Part shown: positions 17,804 to 26,517 of the stretch, piece by piece
Numbering within the stretch: position 1 is the first letter of the stretch
How the letters are laid out: every line of letters starts with the position of its first letter
The notes under the pieces: generated by a model
Told to the model about the DNA's origin: nothing
Database searches by the model: none
The model's input: the letters and a program-made list of their open reading frames with translations, nothing else
Assembly: GCF_900109545.1 (NCBI RefSeq)
Contig: NZ_FOAP01000010.1
Coordinates: forward strand, 248,001-312,000
Length of the DNA stretch: 64,000 bases
Source: Stigmatella aurantiaca
GTDB taxonomy: Bacteria; Myxococcota; Myxococcia; Myxococcales; Myxococcaceae
Direction of reading: 5' to 3'
Program-made: the position numbers and the translations under genes

Positions 17804-19165
17804 TTAACGCGGTTGCTGCCGGGTGACGAGTTGGTTCAGCTCTGTCCCTGGGGTGGCGATTTCCTTCGCCAGATTCTTGAGGGCCTGCGTCAGCCTCGCA
17901 CGGCACACCACGACACTGCGGCAGGTCAACGTGGCGTCGAGCAATTCCCTGAGCACGATCTCGTGATACCGGCTGGGATGCGGTCCGTAATGGCCCATCA
18001 AGGGCATCTTGTTCGCGGGGTCCTCCAGCGACATTCCCGCCTTGGCGAAGATCACCCGGAATCTCGGCGTCCAGGGACCGCCGCGCTTGGTGTCCTTGTC
18101 GTTGCAGACGGTGGCGATGTGGTGCGTCTCGACACAGGATGCCTTGCTGCCACCGCCCCGTGTCGCCATCGCCACCGCGGCTGCGGGCATCGTGACGGTG
18201 ACGCCCTCGGTTGTCAGTGCGATCTCCTCCACCGCCCCCAGCGCGGGCAACCGGATCGCGGCCTGACCCTCGGCCTGCATGGCTACCTGCGCCGAACCGG
18301 GCAGCGTCGGCACCCTCGCCGCGAATTGATGCGCCGTCCGTCCAATCGCTGCCATCAGCAGCATGGCGAACGCGCGCGCTGATTCTCGCCCGATGCTCTT
18401 TCCGAAGCGCTCGCCCGCATCGCGAATCTGCTCGAAGGAGGTGGCGGCCTTCACCGCGTCCATCAATTCGAGCCAACCCATCACGAGGTTGCGGAGTGTG
18501 TCGTAGCCCACGTACAGGAGCATTCCGAGGCCCACCACCGCCACCAGCGCCGGTGCCACGGGATTGAGCGCCAGGATCACCAGCATGTAGCCAAATGTGA
18601 AGAGGGCCGCGCTCATGAGCGCCCGGAACTCCACCATCCCGCCCAGCGCCTTCTTCATCTCGTCCAGCACTGGGCTTTTGCTCAGGGCCAGTGCCCAGAC
18701 ATAGCGGCCGTGCATGTCCAGGTAGTGCCCTCCCACCAGTGCGCCCCCGAGACAGTCCCCGTAGAAGTTGTGCACGCGCTGGCACCAGACCCGGTAGCGC
18801 TCCGCCATCTCCAGGTCCGTTTTCGTCAACGTGCCGTCCCAGGGCTCGCCCGGACCCATTGGTACCAGCTTCCTGTCCCTCGGCAGGTAGAGGTAGTGAC
18901 CGCTCTGGGGATCGATCTGAAACATCCCCTCCGCCGTCTGGCGCGGTGTGCCTGTCAGCCGCACCTCGCGCGCCAGTTGCCTCATGGCCTTCTGAAACTC
19001 TTCCTCCTCCAAGGAGACGGGTTGCAGGTCCGCCGTGCGGGGAATGTGGACGATGACCACGCCCTGGCCGTTGTCCTCGACGACAGGGACCCTCGGGATG
19101 CCGCTGCACGCCACGAGGAAAGCGAGGAGCAGCGCGTTGAGCCTCCACAGCATCCGCAGAATCAT
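17804..19165 (-). CDS. Lipoprotein toxin with C-terminal AHH nuclease domain (SitA-like)
   Basis: The 453-residue protein begins with a type II signal peptide and lipobox LVAC (C20). A charged middle region follows, then one or two hydrophobic helices (about 183-222), and a C-terminal domain with THH at 347-349 (ETHHIATVCND), GGPWTPRFRVIFAKAGMSL, and GHYGPHPSRYHEIVLREL. That pattern is the AHH HNH-type predicted nuclease. The start is backed by AGGAAGGGG. A lipid anchor on a nuclease toxin plus an adjacent immunity gene matches the design of myxobacterial Sit toxins, which move between kin by TraAB outer-membrane exchange and poison cells lacking the immunity gene. It also resembles myxobacterial TIGR02269/DUF2380 lipoproteins. 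Toxicity is inferred, not shown. Confidence 0.8.
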   Translation of the reverse strand: MILRMLWRLNALLLAFLVACSGIPRVPVVEDNGQGVVIVHIPRTADLQPVSLEEEEFQKAMRQLAREVRLTGTPRQTAEGMFQIDPQSGHYLYLPRDRKLVPMGPGEPWDGTLTKTDLEMAERYRVWCQRVHNFYGDCLGGALVGGHYLDMHGRYVWALALSKSPVLDEMKKALGGMVEFRALMSAALFTFGYMLVILALNPVAPALVAVVGLGMLLYVGYDTLRNLVMGWLELMDAVKAATSFEQIRDAGERFGKSIGRESARAFAMLLMAAIGRTAHQFAARVPTLPGSAQVAMQAEGQAAIRLPALGAVEEIALTTEGVTVTMPAAAVAMATRGGGSKASCVETHHIATVCNDKDTKRGGPWTPRFRVIFAKAGMSLEDPANKMPLMGHYGPHPSRYHEIVLRELLDATLTCRSVVVCRARLTQALKNLAKEIATPGTELNQLVTRQQPR

Positions 19166-19230
19166 GTGTCACCCCTTCCTTCATGAGAGGAGGGGAGCAG
19201 GTTAGAGGGCTGCCACCGGAAAACGGAGGC

Positions 19231-20973
19231 TCACTGCAGCCGGAGGGCCTTGAGCTTGGAGATGAACTGGTCGGCGGGCAGGGTGTTGAGGATATCCCCC
19301 TTGCGCGCCCAGCCCCGGCGGGCCGTGGCCACCGAGAAGGCGAGGTGACGCAGGTCCTCCTTCTTGTGCGCGTCGGCGCTCACCACGAGCTTCACCCCGC
19401 GCTGGATGGCCTGCCGCACGTGCTCGGTCTTGAGGTCCAACCGGGCCGGCTTGCCATTCACCTCCACCACCACCCCGCGCTCGGCGGCCTTGTCGAGCAC
19501 CTCCTCCATGCGCACCGGGTACGGGTCGCGCTCGTGGATGAGGCGGCCGGTGGGGTGTCCGAGGATGTTGAGCCCCGGGCGGTCCATGGCATTGAGGAGC
19601 CGTTTCGTCATCTGGTCCTCGTTCATGCTGTGGCGGATGTGGATGGAGCCGATCACCACCTCCAACTGCTCCAGCAGGCTGTCGCTGTAGTCGAGCGCAC
19701 CCGTCTCCAGAATGTCCACCTCGATGCCCTTGAGGAGCCGGAAGCCGGGCACGGCCTCGTTCACGCGGTCGATCTCCTCCCACTGGCGCTTGAGGTCATC
19801 CTCCTTGAGCCCGCCGGCATAGATGGACGTCTGGCTGTGCTCGGTGACGGTGAGGTACTGGAGCCCCATCGCCTTGGCCGCGCGCGCCATCTCCTCCAGG
19901 GAGTGCTTCCCGTCGGACCACGTGCTGTGGCAGTGCACCACGCCGAGCACGTCCTCCAGCGAGATGAGATCCTCGGGCAGCGTTCCAGCCAGGGCCGCCT
20001 CGATCTCGCCGGTGTCCTCGCGCAGCTCCGGCGGGACATACTGCATGCCCAGCAGCCGGTAGAGCGCCGCCTCGTCCGGCACGGGCAGCTTGGTCCCATC
20101 CGCTTGGTGCACGCCCCACTCGCTGATTTTCAGCCCCCGGTCCTGTCCCAGCCCCCGGAGGCGCACATGGTGGGACTTGGAGCCGGTGAAGTGGTGCAGG
20201 GCCGTGGCGAAGTCCTCGTCCGGCAGGACGCGCAGGTCCACCTGGAGGTCCTCCTGCACCATGCGCACGGAGCACTTGCTCTCCCCCTTGCCCAACACCA
20301 CGGCCACGCCGGGAGCGTTGGCCAGGGCATCGAGCACCGGCCCGGCCTCGGGCGCCGAGGCCAGCAGGTCCACATCGCCCACCGTCTCCGCGCGGCGGCG
20401 CACGCTGCCCGCGGGGCTGACGCGCACCACCCCGGGCACGGCCTTCAGCCGCTCCAGCAGCGTGTCCACCGTGGGGAGCACGTCCCCCAGGAGCTTGCGC
20501 TTGCCCTGGGCGCGCTGGTGCAGGGCGATGCCCTCCAGAATCTTGGCCTCGCTCTTGGCGCCAAAGCCCTTGAGCTCCCGCACACGGCCCTCGCGGCAGG
20601 CCTGCTCCAGGTCGGCCACGCTGCCCACCTTCAGCTCGTTCCACAGGGCGATAACCTTCTTGGGCCCCACGTCGGGGAGCTTCAGCATCTCCAGGAGCCC
20701 TGGGGGGTACTCGGCCTTCAGCTCTTCGTAGAAGCCCAGCTTTCCGGTGGTGACCAGCTCGGTAATCTTCTCGGCGAGCCCCTGGCCGATGCCCGGCAGC
20801 TCTTGCAGGCGGCCGTCCTGGACCAGGGCCTTCAGGTCGTGGGAGGTGCCCGCCAGGCGGTCGGCGGCGGTGTCGTACGCGCGGACCTTGAAGGTGTTCT
20901 CCCCCTTGAGCTGAAGGAGCAGGGAGAGGTTGCGGAGCACCTGGATGACGGAATCTTTGTCGGGCGGAGTCAC
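19231..20973 (-). CDS. polX: DNA polymerase X / PHP-domain 3'-5' exonuclease
   Basis: The 580-residue protein is a complete bacterial PolX. An N-terminal 8-kDa-like region with helix-hairpin-helix elements (LPGIGQGLAEKI, LPDVGPKKVIALW) is followed by the family X polymerase core with catalytic aspartates in VGDVDLLAS and DLQVDLRVL. The C-terminal PHP domain starts around residue 345 with VVHCHSTWSDG and ends with SADAHKKEDL, both metal-binding. Bacterial PolX fills gaps and trims 3' ends in base-excision repair. The two enzymes in one chain are standard for this family. Not clearly in an operon; the Rieske gene is divergent, 151 bases away. Confidence 0.95.
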   Translation of the reverse strand: MTPPDKDSVIQVLRNLSLLLQLKGENTFKVRAYDTAADRLAGTSHDLKALVQDGRLQELPGIGQGLAEKITELVTTGKLGFYEELKAEYPPGLLEMLKLPDVGPKKVIALWNELKVGSVADLEQACREGRVRELKGFGAKSEAKILEGIALHQRAQGKRKLLGDVLPTVDTLLERLKAVPGVVRVSPAGSVRRRAETVGDVDLLASAPEAGPVLDALANAPGVAVVLGKGESKCSVRMVQEDLQVDLRVLPDEDFATALHHFTGSKSHHVRLRGLGQDRGLKISEWGVHQADGTKLPVPDEAALYRLLGMQYVPPELREDTGEIEAALAGTLPEDLISLEDVLGVVHCHSTWSDGKHSLEEMARAAKAMGLQYLTVTEHSQTSIYAGGLKEDDLKRQWEEIDRVNEAVPGFRLLKGIEVDILETGALDYSDSLLEQLEVVIGSIHIRHSMNEDQMTKRLLNAMDRPGLNILGHPTGRLIHERDPYPVRMEEVLDKAAERGVVVEVNGKPARLDLKTEHVRQAIQRGVKLVVSADAHKKEDLRHLAFSVATARRGWARKGDILNTLPADQFISKLKALRLQ

Positions 20974-21124
20974 GGGGGCAAAGGTAATCCGGAAGACGCG
21001 GGGGCGCAGGGTGACATCGTGAAGAAAAGAGGGGCCTCCCCGGCCCGGCCCTCCCGGGGTAGAAGGTCAACCCCCCCTGCCCGGCAGGAGGGGGAACCTA
21101 TCGTCCGAAGGGATAAAGAAGCCG

Positions 21125-21439
21125 ATGAAGATCAAGCTGGGGCCGGCGGACTTCTCCGAGAAGGAGATGCGTGGCTACGAGGTGGGGAACCGCAACGTGT
21201 GCGTCGCCAAGATCAACGGGCGCTACAAGGGGCTCGATGATTGGTGCAACCACGCGGGCTGCCTGCTGTCGGGAGGCCGCCTCGAGGACAACCTGGTCAT
21301 CTGTCCCTGCCATGAAGTCGGCTTTGACATGGATACGGGCAAGAACGAGACCTCCCCGGGCATCGCGGACGATCAGCCCGTGGTGGCCGTCGAGGTACAG
21401 GACGGCCAGCTCGTCATCGACGACCCCTGGGCGAAATAA
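21125..21439 (+). CDS. Rieske [2Fe-2S] protein
   Basis: This 104-residue cytoplasmic protein is a stand-alone Rieske ferredoxin. The cluster ligands are in WCNHAG (C-x-H) and CPCHEVGFDMDTG (C-x-x-H). It is smaller than respiratory Rieske proteins, has no membrane anchor and resembles NirD- or dioxygenase-ferredoxin-type proteins, which pass single electrons. No oxygenase lies next to it, so its partner is unknown. The MoaB-like gene starts 30 bases downstream and is probably co-transcribed. Confidence 0.92.
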   Translation: MKIKLGPADFSEKEMRGYEVGNRNVCVAKINGRYKGLDDWCNHAGCLLSGGRLEDNLVICPCHEVGFDMDTGKNETSPGIADDQPVVAVEVQDGQLVIDDPWAK

Positions 21440-21469
21440 CGTCCACTGGAACGAAGGAAAGGGCGACCC

Positions 21470-22096
21470 ATGGGCCACGAGGGCCACGACCACGATGACC
21501 ACGAGCACGGCCACGGCCACGAGCATGGCCACAGCCACGGTCACACGCACCACTCCCACCACCACCCCCACGGAGGGCATGGGCACGGACACTCGCACGC
21601 GGAGCGGGAGCACAAGGCCCACGCCCCCGCGCACGTGAGCGCCTTCGTCGTGACGTGCTCGGACAGCCGGGACGCGGCGCGGGACGAGAGCGGGCAGGCG
21701 CTGCGGGGAGGCCTGGAGGCGGCGGGCCACACGGTCTGCGGCTACAAGGTCGTGAAGGACGAGCCGGAGGCGATCCGGGCGGCGCTGGCCGAGGCGGCGG
21801 AGGCCGGGGCGCGCGCGGTGCTCTTCAACGGGGGCACGGGCATCGGCCGGCGGGACTCTACGGTGGAGACGCTGCGGGGGCTGTTCGAGAAGGAGCTGCC
21901 CGGCTTCGGGGAGCTGTTTCGGGCGCTCTCGTTCCAGCAGATCGGCAGCGCGGCGATGATGTCGCGGGCGACGGCGGGGACGTACCAGGGGATGATTGTC
22001 TTCGTGATGCCCGGCTCGCCCCAGGCGGTGCGCCTGGCCCTGGAGGCGCTGATTCTTCCGGAGCTGGGACACGCGGCGCGCGAGCTGACCCGCTGA
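21470..22096 (+). CDS. MoaB/MogA-type molybdopterin protein with His-rich N-terminus
   Basis: The 208-residue protein has two parts. Residues 1-55 contain 24 histidines among Gly, Asp and Ser (HGHEHGHSHGHTHHSHHH is typical). From about residue 56 a complete MoaB/MogA domain follows: VVTCSDSRDAARDESG, the adenylylation signature LFNGGTGIGRRDSTVETL, and VMPGSPQAVRLAL. MogA/MoaB adenylylates molybdopterin before molybdate insertion. A metal-binding His-rich tail is common in nickel and zinc chaperones and ZIP or CDF transporters but unusual on this enzyme. It could store or sequester nickel, zinc or copper, the last of which occupies the dithiolene before molybdenum. Function of the tail is inference. 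Confidence 0.88.
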   Translation: MGHEGHDHDDHEHGHGHEHGHSHGHTHHSHHHPHGGHGHGHSHAEREHKAHAPAHVSAFVVTCSDSRDAARDESGQALRGGLEAAGHTVCGYKVVKDEPEAIRAALAEAAEAGARAVLFNGGTGIGRRDSTVETLRGLFEKELPGFGELFRALSFQQIGSAAMMSRATAGTYQGMIVFVMPGSPQAVRLALEALILPELGHAARELTR

Positions 22097-22134
22097 AGGG
22101 CATGAAGCGGCGGCCCGGGGCTGTTGACGGGACC

Positions 22135-23082
22135 ATGGGCGTTTCACGCGTGGGCAAGCGTTCCCGGGGGGAGGGACTGTCGGAGCAGGCGGCCGGGCGC
22201 TTGCGTCCGCTCCTGGAGTCCTTCCTGGCGTCCACGGACACGCGGGCCCGGATGGGGTTCGACCCCGTGGAGTTCCCGCACCGCTATGCCCACCCGCGCG
22301 ACATCGAGGTGAGCGCGCTGCTGGCGGCCTCGCTGGCCTATGGGCGCGCGGACCTGTTCCGCCCCAAGGTGGACGGGCTGCTGCGCCGCATGGGCGCCTC
22401 GCCCGCGGCGTTCGTCCAGGCGCTGACGGTGGACGGGGCGCGCGAGCTGCTCGACGGCTTCGTGTACCGCTTCAACGTGGGCACGGACGTGGCGGTGCTG
22501 CTGCTGGGCATCGGCCAGGTGCTCCGGGAGCACGGAAGCCTGGAGGCGCTCTTCGTCCAGGGCCGGGAGGCCCACGGCACGGTGCATGGGGCGCTGAGCC
22601 ACTTCACGGCCGCGCTCCGGGAGGTGCCCATGGCGCCGCTGCGGCGGGCGCTGGGCCCGGAGCGGGGCCTGCACCACCTGCTGCCCGCCCCCCTGGGCGC
22701 TGGGGCCGCGAAGCGGCTCAACCTCTACCTGCGGTGGATGGTGCGCGGGCCGGACACGGTGGACTTCGGCATCTGGAAGAGGGTGCCCCCGTCCGCGCTG
22801 GTCATCCCGCTGGACACCCACATCGGGCGCATCTCCCAGCACTTGGGGCTCACCCGGCGCACGGACCTGAGCTGGCGCACGGCGGAGGAGGTGACCGCGT
22901 CACTGCGGCTGCTGGATGCGGCGGACCCCGTCCGGTACGACTTCGCGCTGTGCCACTACGGGATGAGCGGCCTGTGCCCGGCCCAGCCCGTGGTGGAGAA
23001 CTGCGCGAAGTGCGTGCTGCTGCCCACGTGCGGGGTGGGGCCCCGGCTGTTGCGGCGCCCGGCCCCGTCCACACGCCCCTGA
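22135..23082 (+). CDS. TIGR02757 family protein (DUF2400)
   Basis: The product (315 residues from the ATG at 22135; an ATG at 22102 is an alternative) matches the TIGR02757 family: PLLESFLASTDTRARMGFDPVEFPHRY near the N-terminus, LLPAPLGAGAAKRLNLYLRWMVR in the middle, and PLDTHIGRISQHLGLTRR. The C-terminus has CHYGMSGLCPAQPVVENCAKC, whose four cysteines recall the iron-sulfur loop of HhH-GPD DNA glycosylases. The fold is likely related to that superfamily, and a nucleic-acid role is possible; function is not established. It follows the MoaB-like gene closely and may share its transcript. Confidence 0.82.
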   Translation: MGVSRVGKRSRGEGLSEQAAGRLRPLLESFLASTDTRARMGFDPVEFPHRYAHPRDIEVSALLAASLAYGRADLFRPKVDGLLRRMGASPAAFVQALTVDGARELLDGFVYRFNVGTDVAVLLLGIGQVLREHGSLEALFVQGREAHGTVHGALSHFTAALREVPMAPLRRALGPERGLHHLLPAPLGAGAAKRLNLYLRWMVRGPDTVDFGIWKRVPPSALVIPLDTHIGRISQHLGLTRRTDLSWRTAEEVTASLRLLDAADPVRYDFALCHYGMSGLCPAQPVVENCAKCVLLPTCGVGPRLLRRPAPSTRP

Positions 23083-23101
23083 ATCAGATCACCGGCTTCT
23101 C

Positions 23102-24283
23102 TTACGCCAGCGCCTCCGCGGGCCCGAAGAACTCGTAGTGGCACTGGTTCTCGGGGACGCCCAGCTCCTTCAACGCGCGCTTGATGGCCGCCATGAACGG
23201 CTTGGGCCCGAGGAAGTAGACGTCGATGTCCCGCTCCGCGGGCAGCCACCGCGCCAGCTGCTCGCGATCCAGCAGGCCCACCGCGTCCGGCGGGGCCGCG
23301 CCCTCGGTGGCCTCGGCGTGGCAGTAGAAGCGCCGCAGGTGGGGATGGGCCTGCGCCTGGCGGTCGACCCACTCCCGGAAGGCGTGGACGCGGGCGTTGC
23401 GCGCGCAGTGGATGAAGTGGATGGGCCGGCCCTGAGGCAGGGCGGCCGTCAGCATGGCCAGCGTCGGGGTGATGCCCACGCCGCCGCTGATCAACACCAG
23501 GGGCTTGGTGCTGGGCCGCAGGGTGAACCCGCCCGCGGGCGGGAACAGCTCCAGGGTGTCGCCGGGGTGCACCCGCTCATGCAGGTACGCGGAGGCCTTG
23601 CCCTGGGGCTCGCGCTTGACGCTGATGCGGTAGTGCTCCCCATTGGCCGCCGCCGACAGCGAGTAGTTGCGGCGCGTCTCGACGCCGTCGATGAAGAGCC
23701 GCATGCCGATGTACTGCCCCGGGGCGAAGGGCATCAGGGGGCCGCCATCCTCGGGCCGGAGGTAGAAGGAGGTGATCTCCTCGCTCTCCTTCTCCTTGCG
23801 GACGACGCGGAACATCCGCCCGCCGCGCCAGCCGCCGCGCGTCTGCGCCTTCTCGTCGTAGAGCTGCTTCTCGCTGGCGATGAGCAGGGTGGCCAGCTGC
23901 TCGTAGGCGGCGGTCCAGGCTTCCATCACCTCGGGGGTCGCCACCTGCTCGCCGAGCACCTCGCGGATGGCGCGCATCAAGCACGTGCCCACGATGGGGT
24001 AGTGCTCGGGGAGGATCTGCAGGGCCACGTGCTTCTGGATGATCTGCGTCACCAGGCCGCCGAGCTTCTCCAACTCATCGATGTGGCGCGCGTACATGAG
24101 CACCGCATTGGCCAACGCGCGCGGCTGCGCACCGCTCGCCTGGTGGGCCTGGTTGAACAGCGGCCGGACCTGGGGGTACTCGCCGAGCATCATGCGGTAG
24201 AAGTGCGTCGTCAGGGCCTCCCCGCCGCTTTCCAGCAAGGGCACGGTGGACTTGAGGATGTTCCGGTACGGAGCGCTGAGCAT
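23102..24283 (-). CDS. hmp: Flavohaemoglobin, nitric oxide dioxygenase
   Basis: The ATG at 24283 (AGGAG upstream) gives 393 residues, the usual Hmp length. The globin domain has the key residues at standard positions: B10 tyrosine Y29, E7 glutamine Q53 and proximal haem histidine H85 (QKHVALQI). The FAD domain has RRNYSLS and the NAD domain GGVGITPTLAML. The enzyme converts nitric oxide and oxygen to nitrate with NAD(P)H in the cytoplasm. It is divergent from norR, with NorR-type sites and a sigma-54-like promoter in the gap, so it is very likely induced by nitric oxide through NorR. Confidence 0.96.
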   Translation of the reverse strand: MLSAPYRNILKSTVPLLESGGEALTTHFYRMMLGEYPQVRPLFNQAHQASGAQPRALANAVLMYARHIDELEKLGGLVTQIIQKHVALQILPEHYPIVGTCLMRAIREVLGEQVATPEVMEAWTAAYEQLATLLIASEKQLYDEKAQTRGGWRGGRMFRVVRKEKESEEITSFYLRPEDGGPLMPFAPGQYIGMRLFIDGVETRRNYSLSAAANGEHYRISVKREPQGKASAYLHERVHPGDTLELFPPAGGFTLRPSTKPLVLISGGVGITPTLAMLTAALPQGRPIHFIHCARNARVHAFREWVDRQAQAHPHLRRFYCHAEATEGAAPPDAVGLLDREQLARWLPAERDIDVYFLGPKPFMAAIKRALKELGVPENQCHYEFFGPAEALA

Positions 24284-24350
24284 GGGGGTCTCCTGTCGAG
24301 AGGGTTCGGCCTGGGCGGGGCTGCCCCTCGCCGTGTTCCGTGCTTTGATA

Positions 24351-24367
24351 GAGCAGCTTCCATGCCG
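24351..24367 (-). promoter_or_regulatory. Sigma-54 promoter-like sequence for hmp
   Basis: On the minus strand CGGCATGGAAGCTGCTC has GG and GC exactly ten bases apart and matches most of the TGGCAC-N5-TTGC consensus. It is oriented towards hmp, about 70 bases from its start codon, with NorR-type palindromes further upstream, as expected for an enhancer-dependent promoter. Confidence 0.55.
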
Positions 24368-24408
24368 ACCCGGGACCATTGGAAAATCAGGGGGTTGTCT
24401 CAGGCTCA

Positions 24409-24421
24409 GGTCGATTTGACC
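24409..24421. promoter_or_regulatory. Putative NorR-binding site 1
   Basis: GGTCGATTTGACC is a palindrome holding GT-N7-AC, the NorR enhancer-site pattern, with an AT-rich centre. A weaker half-match (GT-N7-TC) begins at 24397. Confidence 0.55.
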
Positions 24422-24432
24422 TGGGGGATTGA

Positions 24433-24447
24433 GAGTCAAATGGACTC
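24433..24447. promoter_or_regulatory. Putative NorR-binding site 2
   Basis: GAGTCAAATGGACTC is a second palindrome with GT-N7-AC, centred 25 bases from site 1. It lies just upstream of the norR start codon, so NorR may also control its own gene. Confidence 0.55.
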
Positions 24448-24459
24448 GCGGCGGTCACA

Positions 24460-26010
24460 ATGACTTCTTCGCCGGTGTTCCAGGCGCTCATTCCCCTGGT
24501 GGACGACCTGTCACGGGAGCTGCCCGAACAGGAGCGCTACCGGCGGCTGCTGCAGGCGCTGCGCCTGTTGCTGCCGTGTGATGCGGCCGCGCTGCTGCGC
24601 CTGGAAGGCGAGTGGCTGGTCCCCCTGTCGGTCAACGGCCTCTCGGAGGACACCCTGGGGCGGCGCTTCCGGGTGAGTGAGCATCCCCGCTTCCAGGTGC
24701 TGCTGGCCAACATGGGGCCGACGCGCTTTCCCGCCGACAGCGCCCTGCCGGACCCCTACGACGGCCTGGTGCAGGGGGCGCACGGCGATCTCGAGGTCCA
24801 CGATTGCATGGGCTGCCCGTTGCTGGTGGACGAGCACGTGTGGGGCCTGCTGACCCTGGACGCGCTGGCCCCCGGGCGGCTGGCCCCCGTGGCTCTGGCC
24901 ACCTTGCAGGCCTTCGCGAGCCTGGCGGCGGCCACCGTGCGGGTGACCCAGCGCATCGAGCGGCTGGTGATGCGGGCAGAGGGCGAATTCCAGCGGGCGG
25001 AGACCTACCGTCTGGCCGCAGGGCAGCGGCCCCATACGCTGATCGGCCAGAGCGAGCCCTTCCGCAAGCTTCTGGAGGACATCACGCTGGTGGGCGCCAG
25101 CGCGCTGAGCGTGCTCATCAGTGGAGAGACCGGGGTGGGCAAGGAGCTGGTGGCCCAGGCGCTCCACGCGGCCTCACCCCGCGCGCACCGGCCGCTCGTC
25201 AGCCTCAACTGCGCCGCCTTGCCCGAGAGCCTGGTGGAGAGCGAGCTCTTCGGCCACGTCGTGGGCGCCTTCTCGGGGGCGGTGAGCGACCGGCGCGGCA
25301 AGTTCGAGCTGGCTGATGGGGGCACGCTGCTCCTGGACGAGGTGGGCGAGCTGCCGCTTCCGGTGCAGGCCAAGCTGCTGCGCGTGCTCCAGAGCGGGCA
25401 GTTGCAGCGCCTGGGCTCGGACCGGGAGCACCGCATCGACGTGCGGCTGCTGGCCGCCACCAACCGGGACCTGGCCGAGGAAGTGCGGCAGGGGCGCTAC
25501 CGGGCCGACCTCTATCACCGGCTCAGCGTGTTTCCGCTGCGTGTGCCCGCCTTGCGCGAGCGCGGCACCGACGTGCTGCTGCTGACGGGCTATTTCCTCG
25601 AGGAGAACCGCTCGCGCCTGGGCCTGCGCAGCCTGCGCCTGAGCGGCGATGCGGAGGCCGCGCTGTGCGCCTACCCCTGGCCTGGGAACGTGCGGGAGCT
25701 GGAGCACCTGGTGGCCCGCACCGCGCTCCGGGCCTATGGGCAGCGCCGCGATGACAGCCGCATCCTCACCCTGTCGGCGGAGGACTTCGCGCTGCACGGA
25801 GCGCCGGCGGGCCCGCCGCGCGCGGAGCCTCTGCCCGGGCCCGAGGAGGCCCCGGTGGGTGACCTCCGTGAGGCGGTGGAGCACTTCGAGCGCCGGCAGA
25901 TCCGCGCGAGCCTCGAACGGCACCAGGGCAACTGGGCCTCCGCGGCCCGCGAGCTGGGCCTGGACCGTGCCAACCTGCGGCGGCTGGCCAAGCGCCTGGG
26001 GCTCGTCTGA
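24460..26010 (+). CDS. norR: NorR, nitric-oxide-responsive sigma-54 activator
   Basis: The 516-residue protein has a GAF sensor (about 1-180), an AAA+ domain (about 190-420) and a Fis-type helix-turn-helix at the end ([24 protein letters not shown]). The non-haem iron ligands of E. coli NorR (D96, D99, H111, C113, D131) have clear counterparts here: D98 and D101 in DPYDG, H114 and C116 in HDC, and D134 in TLD. Walker A is GETGVGKE (222-229). The sigma-54 contact loop reads GAFSGA (269-274) in place of GAFTGA, a conservative change. Nitric oxide binding to the iron frees the AAA+ domain to activate sigma-54 RNA polymerase. The divergent hmp gene is the obvious target. Confidence 0.95.
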   Translation: MTSSPVFQALIPLVDDLSRELPEQERYRRLLQALRLLLPCDAAALLRLEGEWLVPLSVNGLSEDTLGRRFRVSEHPRFQVLLANMGPTRFPADSALPDPYDGLVQGAHGDLEVHDCMGCPLLVDEHVWGLLTLDALAPGRLAPVALATLQAFASLAAATVRVTQRIERLVMRAEGEFQRAETYRLAAGQRPHTLIGQSEPFRKLLEDITLVGASALSVLISGETGVGKELVAQALHAASPRAHRPLVSLNCAALPESLVESELFGHVVGAFSGAVSDRRGKFELADGGTLLLDEVGELPLPVQAKLLRVLQSGQLQRLGSDREHRIDVRLLAATNRDLAEEVRQGRYRADLYHRLSVFPLRVPALRERGTDVLLLTGYFLEENRSRLGLRSLRLSGDAEAALCAYPWPGNVRELEHLVARTALRAYGQRRDDSRILTLSAEDFALHGAPAGPPRAEPLPGPEEAPVGDLREAVEHFERRQIRASLERHQGNWASAARELGLDRANLRRLAKRLGLV

Positions 26011-26022
26011 GCCGGGCCCGCG

Positions 26023-26517
26023 CTACAGCGTCTGGGCCACCTCGGCCATCTGGTTGAACACCGTGCCCCAGCCTTCGTGGAACCCCATCTCGGCGTGGCG
26101 CTGGGCGCCCTCCGCGTCCTGGTGCATCGCGATGGCGGTGTACTTCGTTCCCTTGCCCCGGGGCTCCAGCAGGATGGTGGCGGTGAAAAGGGGGATCCCG
26201 GAGGACTTCGCCGGACGGAAGCCGGGCTCCAGGGCGATGGTCCAGACGAGCTTCTGGTGCTGCACCACCTCCAGGTAGCACCCGGTGGTGCGGGATTCGT
26301 CCTTCCCATCCGGAGAGCGCAGCACGGTGCGAAAGATCCCTCCGGGGCGAAGGTCCACCTCACACTCCTCGGTCGTCCACGGCCGGGGAGCGAACCACTT
26401 CTTCAGGTGCTTGGGCTGGGTCCACGCGAGCCACACCCGCTCGGGCGAAGCCTCCGTTACACGCTCCAACACCAGGTCGAGCTTCGGGTCCGGTTGATAG
26501 GGAAGGGGGGCGGTCAT
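26023..26517 (-). CDS. SRPBCC (AHSA1-type) domain protein
   Basis: This 164-residue protein is a second AHSA1/START-fold protein: LERVTEASPERVWLAWTQPKHLKKWFAP at the start and MGFHEGWGTVFNQMAEVAQ at the end. Its ATGA overlaps the stop of the upstream ArsR gene, exactly as in the 16.4-kb pair. The sequence is only distantly similar to that first copy, so this is a parallel pair rather than a recent duplication. Ligand unknown. Confidence 0.9.
   Translation of the reverse strand: MTAPLPYQPDPKLDLVLERVTEASPERVWLAWTQPKHLKKWFAPRPWTTEECEVDLRPGGIFRTVLRSPDGKDESRTTGCYLEVVQHQKLVWTIALEPGFRPAKSSGIPLFTATILLEPRGKGTKYTAIAMHQDAEGAQRHAEMGFHEGWGTVFNQMAEVAQTL

Noticed and set aside
17225..18382. A 385-codon plus-strand frame across the toxin/immunity pair.
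   Set aside because: The minus strand has a lipobox, an AHH motif and ribosome-binding sites; the plus-strand frame has no recognisable domain.
23083..23101. Possible terminator between TIGR02757 and hmp.
   Set aside because: Only 19 bases lie between the convergent stops and no inverted repeat of useful length is visible.
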